DNA from: Larimichthys crocea
Taxonomy: Eukaryota; Chordata; Actinopteri; Sciaenidae
Reading direction: 5' to 3'
Length of the DNA: 64,000 nt
NCBI RefSeq assembly: GCF_000972845.2
Contig: NW_020852928.1
Span: forward strand, 496,001 to 560,000
Positions 1 to 17,264 of the stretch are shown piece by piece. Position numbers and translations under genes: made by a program. The notes under the pieces are model-generated. The model was not told the origin of the DNA, searched no databases, and saw nothing but the letters and a program-made list of their open reading frames with translations. Positions within the stretch are counted from its first letter, which is position 1; every line of letters starts with the position of its first letter.

Positions 1-1011
1 AACATCATTACTGTTAGAGGTACATCATACATGACAGCGCAGACCAGCACTGACGATAACTGTGATATTAAAAAAATGAAATATTGATAATAATAGTCAA
101 ATAATAATATAATTTAAATAATCCAGCACCTCATAAATTCTTTCTGTTTGCATCTGTTCTCTCTTTGTGCTTCACTCAGTGTAAATGTTCTTTTGATTCT
201 CTTTTGTACAGTTCTGGTTACAGCCTCTCTCTCAGAAAAGAGACAAAACACGTGACAAAAGTTAAATATGAATGTCTATTCTGATAATATCAATATTGTG
301 AATCCTTTTCTTAATGACACTGTGACAGCCGTAGTGGGAATGCTGGACTAACTGATGGCAAAACACTGAAGTGAAATGAATTTAAACTGCTGGCTGCTCT
401 AAATAAAGAACACACACCTAAACATTACATGTGCCTTCACCACGGTACAACAGAGGTGAGCGGCTCTCACAGAGAATCACTGTCACTGAAACTGTTCTCT
501 TTGGAACTATTTCTTCTGTAGAACATCATTCCATTTGTTCACATTGAAGTGACACATCGCCCTGCTTCTGTTAAACATCATCCTCCTTTCTCCCTCTCTA
601 ACGTCCCATTCCTGAATTGACTACCTGGGTTACACCTCTCTCTGCCTCCATCATTCCTGCCCTGCATTCCAACATGCCACCATCTGCCACCTCCCCTCCT
701 CCCTCTGCTCTCTGTCCTCCCTCCATCATCATTTCTCTCTCTTTCGCCTTTTACCCCTCTCTGAGCTGAGGTGGGCTGCAGTGTAAAGGTCTCAAACCAT
801 TTAGCTTGTACGACTTGTCATGTGACCTTGTCTGAAGTCAAAGTTGCTGCCTGTTCTCGTTGGCCATGCTGGAAGACATGATGAACAGTCTGCTGTCAGA
901 GCCTCCTTCATGGCTGCATCGCACCTTTCTCCGACAACTCTGTGTCTTTACAACAACACACCTTCAGACAGTCGCAGGTCAAAAGAACATGACAGTGGCA
1001 CAGACAGCTGA
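1..1011. other. no gene seen
   Basis: AT-rich start, then a pyrimidine-rich stretch (about 560-770). The open frame entering the hAT element at 860 is not supported by homology. Confidence 0.5.
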
Positions 1012-1019
1012 CAGCATAC

Positions 1020-1701
1020 TAGAGTTGCACGATATCCACGGTATACCCGGTACCCCGCGGTGCCAAATCATAACCGTCGCTACTATACTACAAATTTTAC
1101 ACGACGGTACTACCGTGGATTACTATACTACCGGTGCCAGTCTCCGCTACATAGCGGCCGCCTCTGCTCTCCTCCCGGCTTCTCACTGCATGCTACTCCT
1201 TTGTAAACAAACCAACGTGGAACCGCAACCGAACTACACAGCTGCTGAATGATTGGCTGTTTGCCTGTTACTGGTGACGTCCAGGGATATGATAGGCTGT
1301 TTCCACACGCTGGGTCCGCCCGTCTGTTGGCTGATTGGCTGTTCGTGTGTTTCTGCCGGCAAGAACAAACTCCGCGAAGACAGCTCCGCTTCGATAGAAA
1401 CTCGCTTCAAAACAAACAACAAGCTAAAGTTCTGTCTCGACCAGACACGAGACAACACACTCACCATGGCAGAAGCACTGGGCCCGAGCAGCGAGTCTGC
1501 CGTGGCGTCTTCGTCAGTGGCAACACTAATTTTGCTTAAAAAACAAACGTCGTTGTTTCAAACTAACTTGTACAAATACATTGCAGTTTATAAAAATAAT
1601 AATAATAAAAAAAGGCCGCAGTATCGCGATAATACCCGGAACCGCGATACTTTGTCTGGTATAGTATCGTGGTTACTCATTTTGGTATCGTGACAACTCT
1701 A
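1020..1701 (+). mobile_element. non-autonomous hAT transposon, copy 1 (682 bp)
   Basis: Terminal inverted repeats begin TAGAGTTGCACGATA on the left and TAGAGTTGTCACGATA (reverse complement) on the right. It is flanked by a perfect 8-bp target duplication CAGCATAC (1012-1019 and 1702-1709), typical of hAT elements. Inside, an ATG at 1466 in a strong context opens a 75-codon ORF ([17 protein letters not shown]...LLKKQT) whose start resembles the N-terminus of ZBED-type hAT transposases before it runs into non-coding sequence. It is therefore probably an internally deleted derivative. Subterminal regions hold repeated accgcgatac/gtatcgcg motifs. Confidence 0.9.
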
Positions 1702-1709
1702 CAGCATAC

Positions 1710-4298
1710 ACATGCTTCCATGTAGTACATGTATTATGTAGTAGTAGTCTGTTACTCTATGTACTTCCTGGTGTAGTGTAATAACTTCGGCAGGGTAGTG
1801 TTGTCTCAATTTGAGTACGGTCGTTGTACACTTGCACTGCAGCAGAAATTATGATCGCAACATTTTGCCACTTGTTCTTCTCCGTCATATTGCAAACTTA
1901 CATAAGCATATTGCTGTATTCACAACAACCACTCCATCAGCTTCCCCAGCCACCATACTCACAGTGCCAGTTGTCCCTCCCCTTCACCTGTGACCGCTGA
2001 GGGCGAGACGTGTCCAGCGTTCTGTTTTTACATTTGATCTGTTCATCTTGATGCCCGTATAACACGCTGGATACATCATACAGACAGAAGCAGGTGCTGA
2101 TGAAATGTGATGAATGTCTTGCTTTTCTAGACACACGTGTGGACAACACCTCAGGGTTTTAGTTACTATGGTTACGGGGACGCTCTCTGCTCTGTTACTC
2201 TGAAACTTTCTCATGATTCTCACCCACCTCTTACATCTACACCCACACAGGCTTCATCTTTATAATTAGGTTACAATGGTGCTGTTTGATCTCAGTGATG
2301 GATATGTCTGAACATATCGAGCTGCCAGTGTTCAGTCAGTTAGATTAACCTCTCCCTCCTCGGATGGCTACAGTCTGTATGATGTGTATTCACAATACAT
2401 TTGAATAAAGAACAATGATGATTTAATGTCTCCAGTACAATACAGCACTGACTTGTCTGTTATTATAGCCTGCTTAAAAAAAATCAGAGAACAAGGTGGT
2501 GTTTGCAGCTCACTTTGAAACAAAGAAGGTGGCCATAGTGAAACTGGTGAAACCTTCTTTGCATGGATAATTAATTAATTACTTCCCAAACATCCCCCTC
2601 TCAGCCTCAGATGTTTCAAATCTCTGTAATCTCTGTCAGAGCTGAGTCAGGAGTCTCCAGCAGTCACTTTCTTAGGGTCAGTCATTAGGTGGATGTGCTG
2701 TCAACTATTTATACATCTGGATGAAGAGAGAGAGAGAGAGGCTGGCATCTGTGGACTTCCAGACATTTCCAGCCTCAAACCCGGGGTGTCTTTGATTGCC
2801 CTGCTGGGTTTCACCAAATATGGTCAATGCGCACACACTGACCAAACATGTGTTAGTAATACCCATTCCATATGACCACTTAAACCCAGCAGAGGCTTCA
2901 GCAGCGATCTATGTTTCCCTGTTTGCCTCTGCAGACCTGCATCTATTCAACACTGTCTGACACTGAGGCCAATCTACAGGAGATGATTCTTCAGAGATCT
3001 GTGGTAGGAAAGATGCAGGGCGTTGTTTGTTTAATTGAATCAGATTGCTCTGGATGCAACAATGACCTGCACACAGGACACCTGTGATTGTTCTAAGTCT
3101 TCATCATGGAGCCAAAGATCACACAGCCAACAATTATTATAAATCCAGCTCCTCCAAATCAGAATGAGCTGGATTTATTGTTCGGCTCAATGGCTTCTCT
3201 TGAATGAGTGCTTATGATCTGCCACGCGGTTGTTACGCTTTTACAATGTGTTTTATTGGCTGGTGCTACAAACAGCAAAATAAGGAAATACAGATAGAGG
3301 GCTGCAGACGCCTCCACACACTTCAAGTGGGTCATAATTGATGCATGATAAGGATTCATTTTGTGAGAGTCTGTACATTGTGTTTCAGGAAAATTCCACT
3401 CTTCATATTGAAGAAAAGATCCAGGTCACATTAAAGTCAGGGGAACCCTCGTGGAGTCTTTCCAGGTTTTAGTACTGCCTATGTTAAAAAATCTCCAGAG
3501 GGAGCTGTGTGGAGTTTGATAAATTGATTTCAATTGAAACATCACTCCTTGTCTCTTGTCAAGGCTGCAGGCTTCATTAGCCACAACTAGCATAACACAC
3601 TGGAATCTCATTCTGAATTGTTTATGGTCTAGTTGCATTCTGGGTAATGTAGGTGCCAGGTTTTGAGAGGGAAGAAGAATGTGTTTTATTTGTTTTAACT
3701 GTCCACAGTACGTCAGGGTTTAGTTCACCCAAAAATCCTTCAGCCTTGTGAGGACAGGCAGGAGATGAATGGATCCACTGTGCCTTTCTATGTGTCATTC
3801 TTCGATGATGAAACTCAGCAAAGAACCTAATAAACAACTGATTTGGGTACCAGCACAGTGACTCTCTGACACACACGGTATTCTAATTACACACTCAGAC
3901 CTGTACGCTGGCCTCAAATGGAAACTGTCCTTTGACACACACACACACACCACACAACACCACACACAGAGTTTTAACAGAGCAGAGCTGGACTGTGACT
4001 CTGACCTGGTAGCACCAGGTCTTGCTGCAGGGGTCAGTTACAGAGAGCCTCACATGTGTTTCATGACTTGAGTTGATGACCTCAGTGTGTGCAGTCCATG
4101 TTCCTGCTTCACAGACACACAAACACATGTACAGGTTACCTGTTGAACAGACCATAACAGGGTAGACTGACAAGGTCAGTGTTTTTCTAATTTAGCGCTC
4201 CAGTTTCAACAACGCAAGTATTACTTAATAGTCCAGATGAGCCCAGTTACATTGCCCATTTGCCCAGCTCGACACTGGTACCTGTCTGTTTCCCCTGT
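1710..4298. other. no gene seen
   Basis: Unique-looking non-coding sequence with a short GA run (2725-2740) and a CA/CCA-rich patch (3937-3968). Short open frames on both strands show no family motif. Confidence 0.5.
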
Positions 4299-4475
4299 GG
4301 TGGTCCAAAATGCCTGTGGTACAAACAGTGGCTAACAAACTGAGTTACATTAGCTAACAGCAGCTACAGTTGGCAGAAGTTTACTTCACTGTCCATCAGG
4401 AAACTCTGTAAATGACTCCATAGAATATGATCCAGTTTCACCAGAATCAGTCAAATAGTTGGTGGTGACTTAATG
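4299..4475 (+). repeat. dispersed repeat, copy 1 of 2
   Basis: Shares several blocks with 23451-23665: ggtggtccaaaatgcctg, aacaaactgag, gaagtttacttcactgtcc and atgatccagtttcaccagaa. Copy 2 has an extra block of about 50 bp. Family unknown. Confidence 0.7.
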
Positions 4476-4856
4476 CTGCGTTATGTAAATCCCACAGGTG
4501 ATCACACCCCTGATTACAAGTCATTGTAGCATCAGCATGATTTATAAAACATTTTAATGTACAATGGAGCTTTAAGATACAGCTGCTCAGACTGTTAGTA
4601 GTTGTGGAGGCTGATTGAGGTTGAAGCTGGATTCACTCACTTTGTTCCTACAGCACTGTTCACTTTGTGGGGTTAGCTTGAGATGAGTGAAAGAGATAAA
4701 TGTCAGATGAAATGATTGTAATAATTTACCTTTAGCACATGTCTAAAGAACGATTTAGATGACTGTCTGCATTCATCCCGATCCTGGCTGAAAGTCACAT
4801 TACTGTTTGGTTGCAGCTTCTTGTCTAATTTTCAGTGGCATTGTAAATGGCAGCGT

Positions 4857-4950
4857 GGGGTTCCTTTCCGACCTGTGGCCCTTTGCTGCATGTCATCCCC
4901 ACCTGTCACTCTTCAGCTATCTCTATCAAATACAGCTTTAAAAAAGCCCA
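4857..4950 (-). repeat. left arm of an inverted SINE-like repeat pair
   Basis: The reverse complement contains agctgaagagtgacagg, gatgacatgcagcaaagg and gccacaggtcgg, matching 5117-5212. I recognise this as a dispersed fish repeat. About 165 bp separates the arms. Confidence 0.65.
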
Positions 4951-5116
4951 GACACTATCTAAACACAATTAGAGCGAACTGTGGGCACAGCTGTCAGGTA
5001 AACTACTTGTTCTCTCCAAGTTTGATGTCAGTGAGGTTTGTGTGCTTCTTCAATGCATCACTCTCTGTCTGTTTTGCTAATATTTTACATAACATAAGAT
5101 GTTTTGGGGGATTTTT

Positions 5117-5212
5117 GAGCCTTTATTGTATAATAGCAGCTGAAGAGTGACAGGAAACTGTGAGGGGGAATGACATGCACCAAATGGCCACAGGTTGGCT
5201 TCAAACCCTGGG
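5117..5212 (+). repeat. right arm of an inverted SINE-like repeat pair
   Basis: Matches the reverse complement of 4857-4950. The repeat continues to about 5260 with a tRNA-like stretch (ggcttcaaaccctgggcc), degenerate. Confidence 0.65.
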
Positions 5213-5260
5213 CCGCTGTGGCAAGGACTGAGCCTCTGTGCATGGGGCATCATGGTCTGT

Positions 5261-5983
5261 CTGTGGGCTGTGCTCTTCTTCGTCATGTGTATGAGCCTGT
5301 GCAGGAAATGAAACTCTTTCCATCAGCAGCAGCAGCCTCTGTGTGGACCAGTCCAGACAATGTGTGGGCATGATGACACATCATTTTAAACCCAGACAAT
5401 GATCATCTTGTCTCTCACTCAAGGATTAGTTACAGTCCTCCATTTATGCAAGATGGAAAATCAGTGGATTTAGTTTAAATGTAGATTATCTGACCATATC
5501 TGGGCAATTCAGATGCACATCTCTGAGTAAATAATAACTAACATGTTTTCAGCCAATCTATAGTATAAATCATGTTTTATATTTGAAAATATGTATGTTT
5601 AATAGTGTGGGGACTGGCCTAATGACCTTACACAAATGTCTTTGATTAGTATTTTAATGTTCAGAGCAGAGGGATGTCTCACCTTGTTATATTTTATTTA
5701 CAGTTTGTCAAATGATATCAATCATTTTGTTCTTATATTCTTTATTCTTTTATTATACTGTCCGTCTCACTGCAAGGCTTTGGTGATACTGGTCGCAGTG
5801 CAGCGCCCTAACCCACTTTGCTATGGTCCAGCCAAAGGAACACACTCTTAACTTGATTTTTTCCATGTTTTATCCGTGCGCCCTGCCCACTTAGTACTGC
5901 CTCTGGATCTGCTTCAGGCTGCCATGTTCTCTGCCTTCACTTTAGTCCTCTAGACGTTGCTGGGCTGCTTTTTACATCCTCTA

Positions 5984-5984
<1 letters not shown>
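5261..5984. other. no gene seen
   Basis: AT-rich non-coding sequence without repeats that I recognise. Confidence 0.5.

Positions 5985-6042
<58 letters not shown>
5985..6042. repeat. (CA)n microsatellite
   Basis: About 26 CA units followed by an interrupted unit. Confidence 0.97.
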
Positions 6043-6043
<1 letters not shown>

Positions 6044-6190
6044 TATGCACAGAGGTGAGGCAGTAAAAATACCTGGCAACCTGCCGCTGCTAAGAATTAA
6101 CTGAGCTGAGCGGACGTCTGAGAACGCTGCAGCGACCAGACTGTGGGCACCTGCACACATGCATACATGGTCACACACTTACTTGAATGT

Positions 6191-6192
<2 letters not shown>

Positions 6193-6253
<61 letters not shown>
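6193..6253. repeat. (CA)n microsatellite
   Basis: About 30 uninterrupted CA units, 150 bp from the preceding array. Confidence 0.97.
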
Positions 6254-10466
<4,213 letters not shown>

Positions 10467-10760
10467 GATGCCCTATTTGGTCACCGGTCCGTATTTAGGC
10501 CGTGAATGCTCCATGGTGGGACTGGGATGCCTGAGGGGTGTGGGAGGTTCGCATGGAGAAGGAGGGATACAGTTTAGCGGGGGAAGACAAGGCTGTCAAT
10601 CGGGTGCATTATCTCCGCTCCACCCTGTCGATGAGCCTGTCACCCCTGGGTGGCGACAGAGAAGGTCGCTCATATCTGAGAAAGGCTGATAACCCAGAGG
10701 ACCCGCAGAGCGGAGACCCTCACTGTTCAGCTCCAAGGACTGACAGCAAATTCACTCCTC
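10467..10760 (+). other. unassigned GC-richer block, possible exon
   Basis: A pyrimidine-rich stretch ends in cttag at 10466. The next 290 bp are richer in GC and CpG than the surroundings and hold an open frame from an ATG at 10553 (MEKEGYSLAGEDKAVNRVHY...) through about 85 codons. No donor in a sensible place and no recognised homology. It could be an alternative first exon, an untranslated exon or nothing. Confidence 0.2.
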
Positions 10761-10819
10761 CACACACACCTTCTCATCTTTCTTTCTTTTTTCAGTGTGG
10801 GAGAGCTCAAACCCAATGA

Positions 10820-13800
10820 AAGTCCATACCTGACTATATATTTACATATATGTATATATTTCATGTTTTGAAGGTGTGATCACTTTCATGCTTAAACTCC
10901 AAGCTCTCTGTGCTTTCACACACAGATGTGATATGTGATATCTGAAAATATAGATGGTTTGGTTGAATTATGATAAATTCCGTAGACCATTGGCGCTCCC
11001 CTGTCATCATAGTGACATTATCAGTGTTGAGTGACTCATGGATGACTTCATAAGTAGATATCTGGCTAAAAACATGAAATGTGGAAACCAGACAGTATTG
11101 GTCCTCCAAAGGCATGTTTCTCTGATGTTTCTCTGGTGCTTTGGTCCAGACTGAAATATCTCAACAAGTGCTGAATGATGGCCATGAAAGCTTGCACAGA
11201 CATCCCTGGTGATGAGACGTTGAATCCTATTGACTTCCTCTGACCTTTCCTTCCTTCTAGCACTGCCAACAGTTAAAAGTTTAAACTTATCCTGTGAAGT
11301 ATCTCAACACTCACTTTTGGAGAGATGTCTGTGTAATTTGGTATGCACATTCATGTCCTCCTTAGGATGAATTGTGCCAGGTTGATCTGCTCTGTGCTGC
11401 TGAGAGCTGCATCGATTCTGGTAAAATCACAAGCATTGTCTTGAACATCCATGATCAGCTCCAGCGGCACAGTGTTCACATGTCTCAGCTGTTTAGCTAA
11501 GATGAAACTGATTGTGATAATCATAGCGGGTCAAAGAAGATTTGGAATCTAATTTAAAATGAGTAAGTGGGACTGCTTTTGTCTTCACCCAGCCTATTTG
11601 TTCTAATTTGGACAGTGAACTCTTCACCTTCCCAGAATATATTGTAGGACCCTCTGCATGTGTTTGTGCTTATCAGCAGACTGAAATAGCTACCAGGAGC
11701 AACAAGGAGCTCAGTCTGACACCTGGCCAGTCTGAGCTCAGAGCCTGATGTGCTGGACGTCTTCTATTGGACATCAGATATTTGACAGATGAAATGACCA
11801 ACCTCTAATATGACTAAGCTGGAGCAAACATTTGATCTCATTTTAATGCAGAAATACTATATTTTAATGGACAGGTTTAGTGTCCCGCGATCTAAATGCT
11901 GTCTTTGGACTACTGAAACATGTTTTGAAGACAATGACCCCATAGCACCTGGGAGTGCTCATCATTTTAAACTCATTCCTGTGTATCAAAACATAGAAAA
12001 TAAAGTATTGTAAAATAAGATTTGTGTTGCAGATTATGCAGAGCATGCATGGCATCACCCGTAGGATTCTGAAGTGTCGTTTTAAAGCTGAAAGTATGTG
12101 CTGGCATCCACCATTTGTCTCCTCCGCCTCCCGGGTAAACTAGAAATCGGCAAATACGTGGACATGAATGACACCAAACATGCCAGCAACAGCAGGACAA
12201 CAGGACAGTTCACTGAAGACTGAGCAGGGAGAACTGACCGGGTTGCAGTGACTTTCCCACTGACTTTATATAAATAGGATTTTTTTCCCTCATGTAGCTG
12301 CACTGTAGAGTTTTAGTGCTATATGTTTTTTTCTTTCTGAAGTGTTGAATCAAACTTAGTTTAAAAATCTACAAATACCACGTATTTTATATTAAAGAGG
12401 AAGTTATGTTTTTTTTAAAAATGAAAACAACTTGTGATTGTAAATTTCTTTCTGTTTTGAGATTGAAGAATTGTTTGGTCATTAAGTAGAATGTTCTTTT
12501 GAATTCTCAGTGAGTGTTACCAAGCAGTAACCTCTGTGGCTGGGAAATGAAGTCAATACGTAAATGCCAAAAACTGTAATTCCTCAAACGTCCACTCGAG
12601 GCTGACTACAAATGAGTCAGTCTCCATAAGTCCCCATGTTCAAATGTCCAACTTCACAGCAGAAATAAACATGTTTACAGCCTGGTACAAAAAACTGTTT
12701 TGGTCTCTGTAGCTAATTTCCCCATTCATGACAACTGTACTGAGGGTGAATTTATATACAACTCACCTGTTCACATTATAAAGTTATGCAGAATTAAAGG
12801 CTTGTTTGAGTTGGTATGACTCGCCTCAGGTCAGCCAGGAGTCAGAAGAGGTAAGTCTGCTAACAAGGCAGCAGCCAGGGCTATTATATTATCATATTGT
12901 GAGCTTCAAAGTGATGCTTTGGAAACCTGTGGGTGACGTCATGCACATGTGATTTATACTGTCATTGGTTAATGCAATCTGTGGCTTTAATAAAAAGGGC
13001 TGTTAAATAAATACTTAAAATCCATCTTCACAGTAATAAAAATAATAAATACATGGAGGGGACATCCAGTGTACACACAGTTTTTGTGTGTATGATAAAG
13101 TGAAACATTACTACATACAATACTGATGTCCATGGGCTCATGTTGTTGGTGTCATCCCCTGTTCACAAAGCTGTGGGACAGACTGAAGCAGAGGCAAAAG
13201 GCTTGCTCAAGGGTCGGTAAGCTAAATGTTTTGGCTGTTCTCTCAGTGTGTGTGTGCGAGTGCTTGTGTTGGGGGTGGGAGCGGGCTGTACCAGTTGATA
13301 CATGTGATGTGAGACGAGCTGGCTCTCTGACAGGAGCTGTCACTGGAACAGCAGGGGGGTCCTTATCAATCAACCCCCCCAGCTGCCAATCAAATCCCCT
13401 AACCGCGGCAACGAGGGCCCCTGTTATCTACACATCTGTCAGCTCTCTCTCTGAGTTTGGGTCTGAAAAGGACGAAACAACCCGAATGGAGAATGATGCA
13501 TCATAAAGATGATTCAGAGCAGGATGAGAGTAAAATGGGTGGAAACAAAATGTACAACATGATGGGACAGCGTGCAATAACTAATGTGCAGTTCATTTAT
13601 CAAATCTGATGAGAGACTCCTGAAATACCAAGCATGAAGAATGACTAATGAGGGAATTAATCAACAACACTGATTGGTCCCTGATACATTATTTTGCAGT
13701 AACCGATAATCCAAACAAAGATTCTCCAGTTTCATACTTTGATTTATCATACTAGCCATATCAGAGCTGATTCAAATCCTAGTGAGCTGACGAAGACCAC

Positions 13801-14312
13801 GAGATGCAGCTGAAAGCCCTCAAACAGCTAGTACATGGAGGATTTCCTGTGAAGGTCTGATGTTGTCACTCGATGCAGTGCAATTAAAGGCGGACATGCA
13901 GGAAGCTAAAAATGGAAGTGACCAAAATGACGTGCTTACAGTGCTTTGGTCAAGCTCGTTGGCCAAATACATCCGCCGTCACCTGCTGCCCGGTCAGCGG
14001 TGTCACAGGACATATCTGTGTGTGTCTGGTTTGGAGAAGTTGGAATATCACAAAAACATTTTCTCTGTCTGAGGTGGAAACATGGATGACAAAGGACTTT
14101 GCAAATAAATGATGAGGCTCTTCCACACTGCCAATAATACATCATAAGGAAGTAACAATAAGTGATATTAAAGGATGTGGTTAAATATCATCACATCAAG
14201 TCCAAACGTCACGATTAAACCCTGATGGCATGATGGAAGGAAAGTTAAAAAGGTACAGCAATATGGTTTCCTGTTTCTCTTTTCCTCTTTTCTCTCATTC
14301 TTCTCTGTCATC
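10820..14312. other. no gene seen apart from one repeat
   Basis: The 126-codon plus-strand frame at 13126-13506 has biased Cys/Val content and no recognised domain. A probable repeat at 12590-12730 is listed separately. Confidence 0.45.
12590..12730. repeat. probable dispersed teleost repeat
   Basis: ctcgaggctgactacaaatgag ... aataaacatgtttacagcc ... tctgtagctaatttcccc is phrasing I recognise as repeated in fish genomes. No second copy in this window, so support is from memory only. Confidence 0.35.

Positions 14313-14355
<43 letters not shown>
14313..14355. repeat. (CA)n microsatellite
   Basis: About 21 CA units. Confidence 0.95.
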
Positions 14356-14360
<5 letters not shown>

Positions 14361-14490
14361 TATAGTCACACAGGGAGAAAGGCAACCTGTGGGCTTTGTT
14401 TAACAGTAGCAGAATGAATATGTAAAGAAGAGCTCATAAATAGAGAGCTGAAAGACACCCAGCTGAGGCTGCTCTGGGCCGGCCTCCAGC

Positions 14491-14537
<47 letters not shown>

Positions 14538-14558
14538 ACGCACACACAGACACACACA

Positions 14559-14619
<61 letters not shown>
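14491..14619. repeat. interrupted (CA)n microsatellite
   Basis: About 129 bp of CA with single-base interruptions (cat, cgc, aga, cca), suggesting an older array. Confidence 0.95.
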
Positions 14620-14623
<4 letters not shown>

Positions 14624-15517
14624 GGTCCTTTCAGGCAAAGACAAGCAGCACTCAATCAAAGGTCTGTAAGGGAAATAGTTGTTAACAGATCAATCACCTG
14701 TAGGATGAGACCAACAGAAGAACAATCCATCTATCGCTGAAGCTGTATGCTAATGAGAGGAGTCACTGCATGACTGCTAACACACACTTCAGCTGCTGCT
14801 GCTCGCGTGTTGTTTTGTGAGAAAAATGAGTTTTGGAAATCAGTTTATTACATTTTCTACATCTTTCTTTACTGAATCTGATCTATAGATCTCACTTCTT
14901 TAATGAAGCACTCTGACAGAAATACAATGGACCTCAGTACAAATAGACCTCACTCTACACAGGATGACACAGAACTGTACAAACTCAGCTGCTTCAGGGT
15001 CTTCGTACAAGTTGCTGTCCAGTATAATCACATGTTGCATCCATCAGTGTAACATCACATAGTGTCAACTATGACATTCTCCTATCTAATATTTCTGTGA
15101 CTGTGACGTGACCACCTCTCATATCAGTGACCGCGTTGCCTTCATGTCAAATCGTTCCTTCTATTTTCTGTCACTGCTAACTTTGTTTGTGATTTCTTTT
15201 CACTCTTCTGTATTTTTGTGAATGAAACCAGCAGGTTGTCAATCAAATCTCACAGACACACATCTCCTCATGAGCAGGAGACACTCATCAGGCTGAAACA
15301 AGCCATTTACAACGACTGTGACATGTTGACAACCGGACCATGTCTGTGAGTTCATGCTGAGCAAAGCCATGACATGTGGCTGAAGGTGCATAAGAAGTCC
15401 TGTAAGAAGATGTTGAGTTATAGGAAACAACAACGTTGCACAGGAGGAACCATGGCTCCAGCTCCGGTGGATTGTGAATGAGTGTAAGAGTGTGAATGTC
15501 AGAGAGTGAATGGAATA

Positions 15518-15520
<3 letters not shown>

Positions 15521-15560
<40 letters not shown>
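15521..15560. repeat. (GT)n microsatellite
   Basis: 20 uninterrupted GT units. Confidence 0.95.
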
Positions 15561-15565
<5 letters not shown>

Positions 15566-15658
15566 TGAGAGTGAAAGGGAGGAGCGAGACAGAGCATAGC
15601 AAACATAGCTGAAATAGCTGATGATGACTTGTTTGTGCGGAGTCGGAAGCACTGCATC

Positions 15659-15693
15659 TCTGTGTGTGTGTGTGTGTGTGTTTGTGTGTGTGT
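15659..15693. repeat. (GT)n microsatellite
   Basis: About 16 GT units with one TTT interruption. Confidence 0.93.
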
Positions 15694-17264
15694 GGTCATC
15701 TGTTTGTGTTGAGGTACAGTCCCTCAGTGCTGTTTGTCTCCAGTCTGTGGAGCCCTGCCCAAGCAATGTGAACTTTCCTTCTTCTGTCCAGGTTGACTCC
15801 ATCCCTCCATGTCCTCCTCTCTGCTCTGTCACTCATCTCTTTCTGAGTGTTGCACTTCCTCTTCCTCCTTCTCCTCCACAGTCTACTTCTATATATTTGA
15901 ACTGCAATCACTGTTTAGAGGATTTAGAAGATTAAATGCTTTATTGTCATATTTCTCTTTAAAGTATCAATCAGACCAATTCATATTGAACAATAAAGAC
16001 ATCAGCACTGATTTTGACTAGGAGTATGGGACCATACATGGACACAGGATGTGTTGAAGGCCTACACCATGACCACTGACACTGAACATTATTGTAATGT
16101 GGATGAGGATTTCCTGCTCAAGAACGTCTCAGCTATAGTTAGAAGAGGCTGTTACTGTCACAAAGAGTAAAGGTGAAATTTACTGGACTGTACTTGACTT
16201 AGGCCTCACAAGATACAAGGTTTAAATTAAATTAATGCTTAAAATCAATAAAGTAAAGGCAAAGAAGCACAAAGACAACCTCTGAATGTACACATCGCAA
16301 CTCTATCTATTCTCAAATTTACACCAAGCCAATCACACCGCTTAGTTTTCATCAATAATCTTTATAATAATCCATAAGTAAACAGAAACACGTCACAGAC
16401 TGTGTTGGATTTAGAAAATATTATAACAACAGAAACCTTAAAGAATATAATATACCCCACACAATATATTTCTCTCTATCTTTTCATTCATACTCTTCTG
16501 CTCTCGTTCTCTTCCTGTCCGTACTTCCAGCTCCCACCAGTTATTATTGTGGCCTGCTAGCCACTGTTGACGCTGCAATCTTCATAGCTGTGGTGTCCCG
16601 CACATTAAGCGAGGGCTGTGCTGTGATTTGGACAAATTGCGATGAGATGTCTTCGCTTCTCAAGGATGAAAAACACTGGTTGGGACACATGGAGCTGGAT
16701 CAGGAAAAAAGAACGTGGACTAGAAAGGAAAGGGAAATATTCTTTGTCAGTGGAAGATGGAGAATGTGATGTCTTATTAAATTTAAGTTCTTGTGGTTGT
16801 TGTAGAGAGACATAAGTCATGCAAACGAGGTAAACCACACAGTTCTTACTGAATAATCTGTCAGAAAACTGCACGTGTGAATGCGCTCATGCTGCCATTT
16901 AATGGGAGCTAATGAAATGTTTTAAAAATGCATCTGTGTGTCCTTTCACCTCGGTTACAGATTACACAGATTTCTTCAAGCTAAACATGCTGAATCTGAC
17001 ACCTAACACAATTCTAACCTGTAACGTGCAGTGTAAAGAATAAAGTTATTCGGCTTTATAGTCCTTGAGTCTCAGTAGGCTAAAAAAAAGTGTCACTAAA
17101 AGCACTTCAATTTTCACTTTAATGAGAACATTTTTTTTTTAAATTGATGTTGAGTTGTTGAAATTTTGAGTTGTAATTCTGTGTTGGAAATGTGTCTGTA
17201 CTTTCTATCAGCTACAACATCTCAAAACAGCAAAGAGATAAACTGATGGTAAAATGGCTGCACA

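Larger units (their letters stand above)
14620..17264. other. no gene seen apart from microsatellites
   Basis: Besides the GT arrays at 15521 and 15659 there is a pyrimidine-rich run (15775-15890). Nothing coding is recognisable. Confidence 0.45.

Noticed and set aside
860..1252. 130-codon frame entering the first hAT copy
   Set aside because: The second half is transposon sequence repeated at 46258; the first half has no recognised motif.
13126..13506. 126-codon plus-strand frame
   Set aside because: Biased composition, no splice context and no recognised domain; treated as chance.
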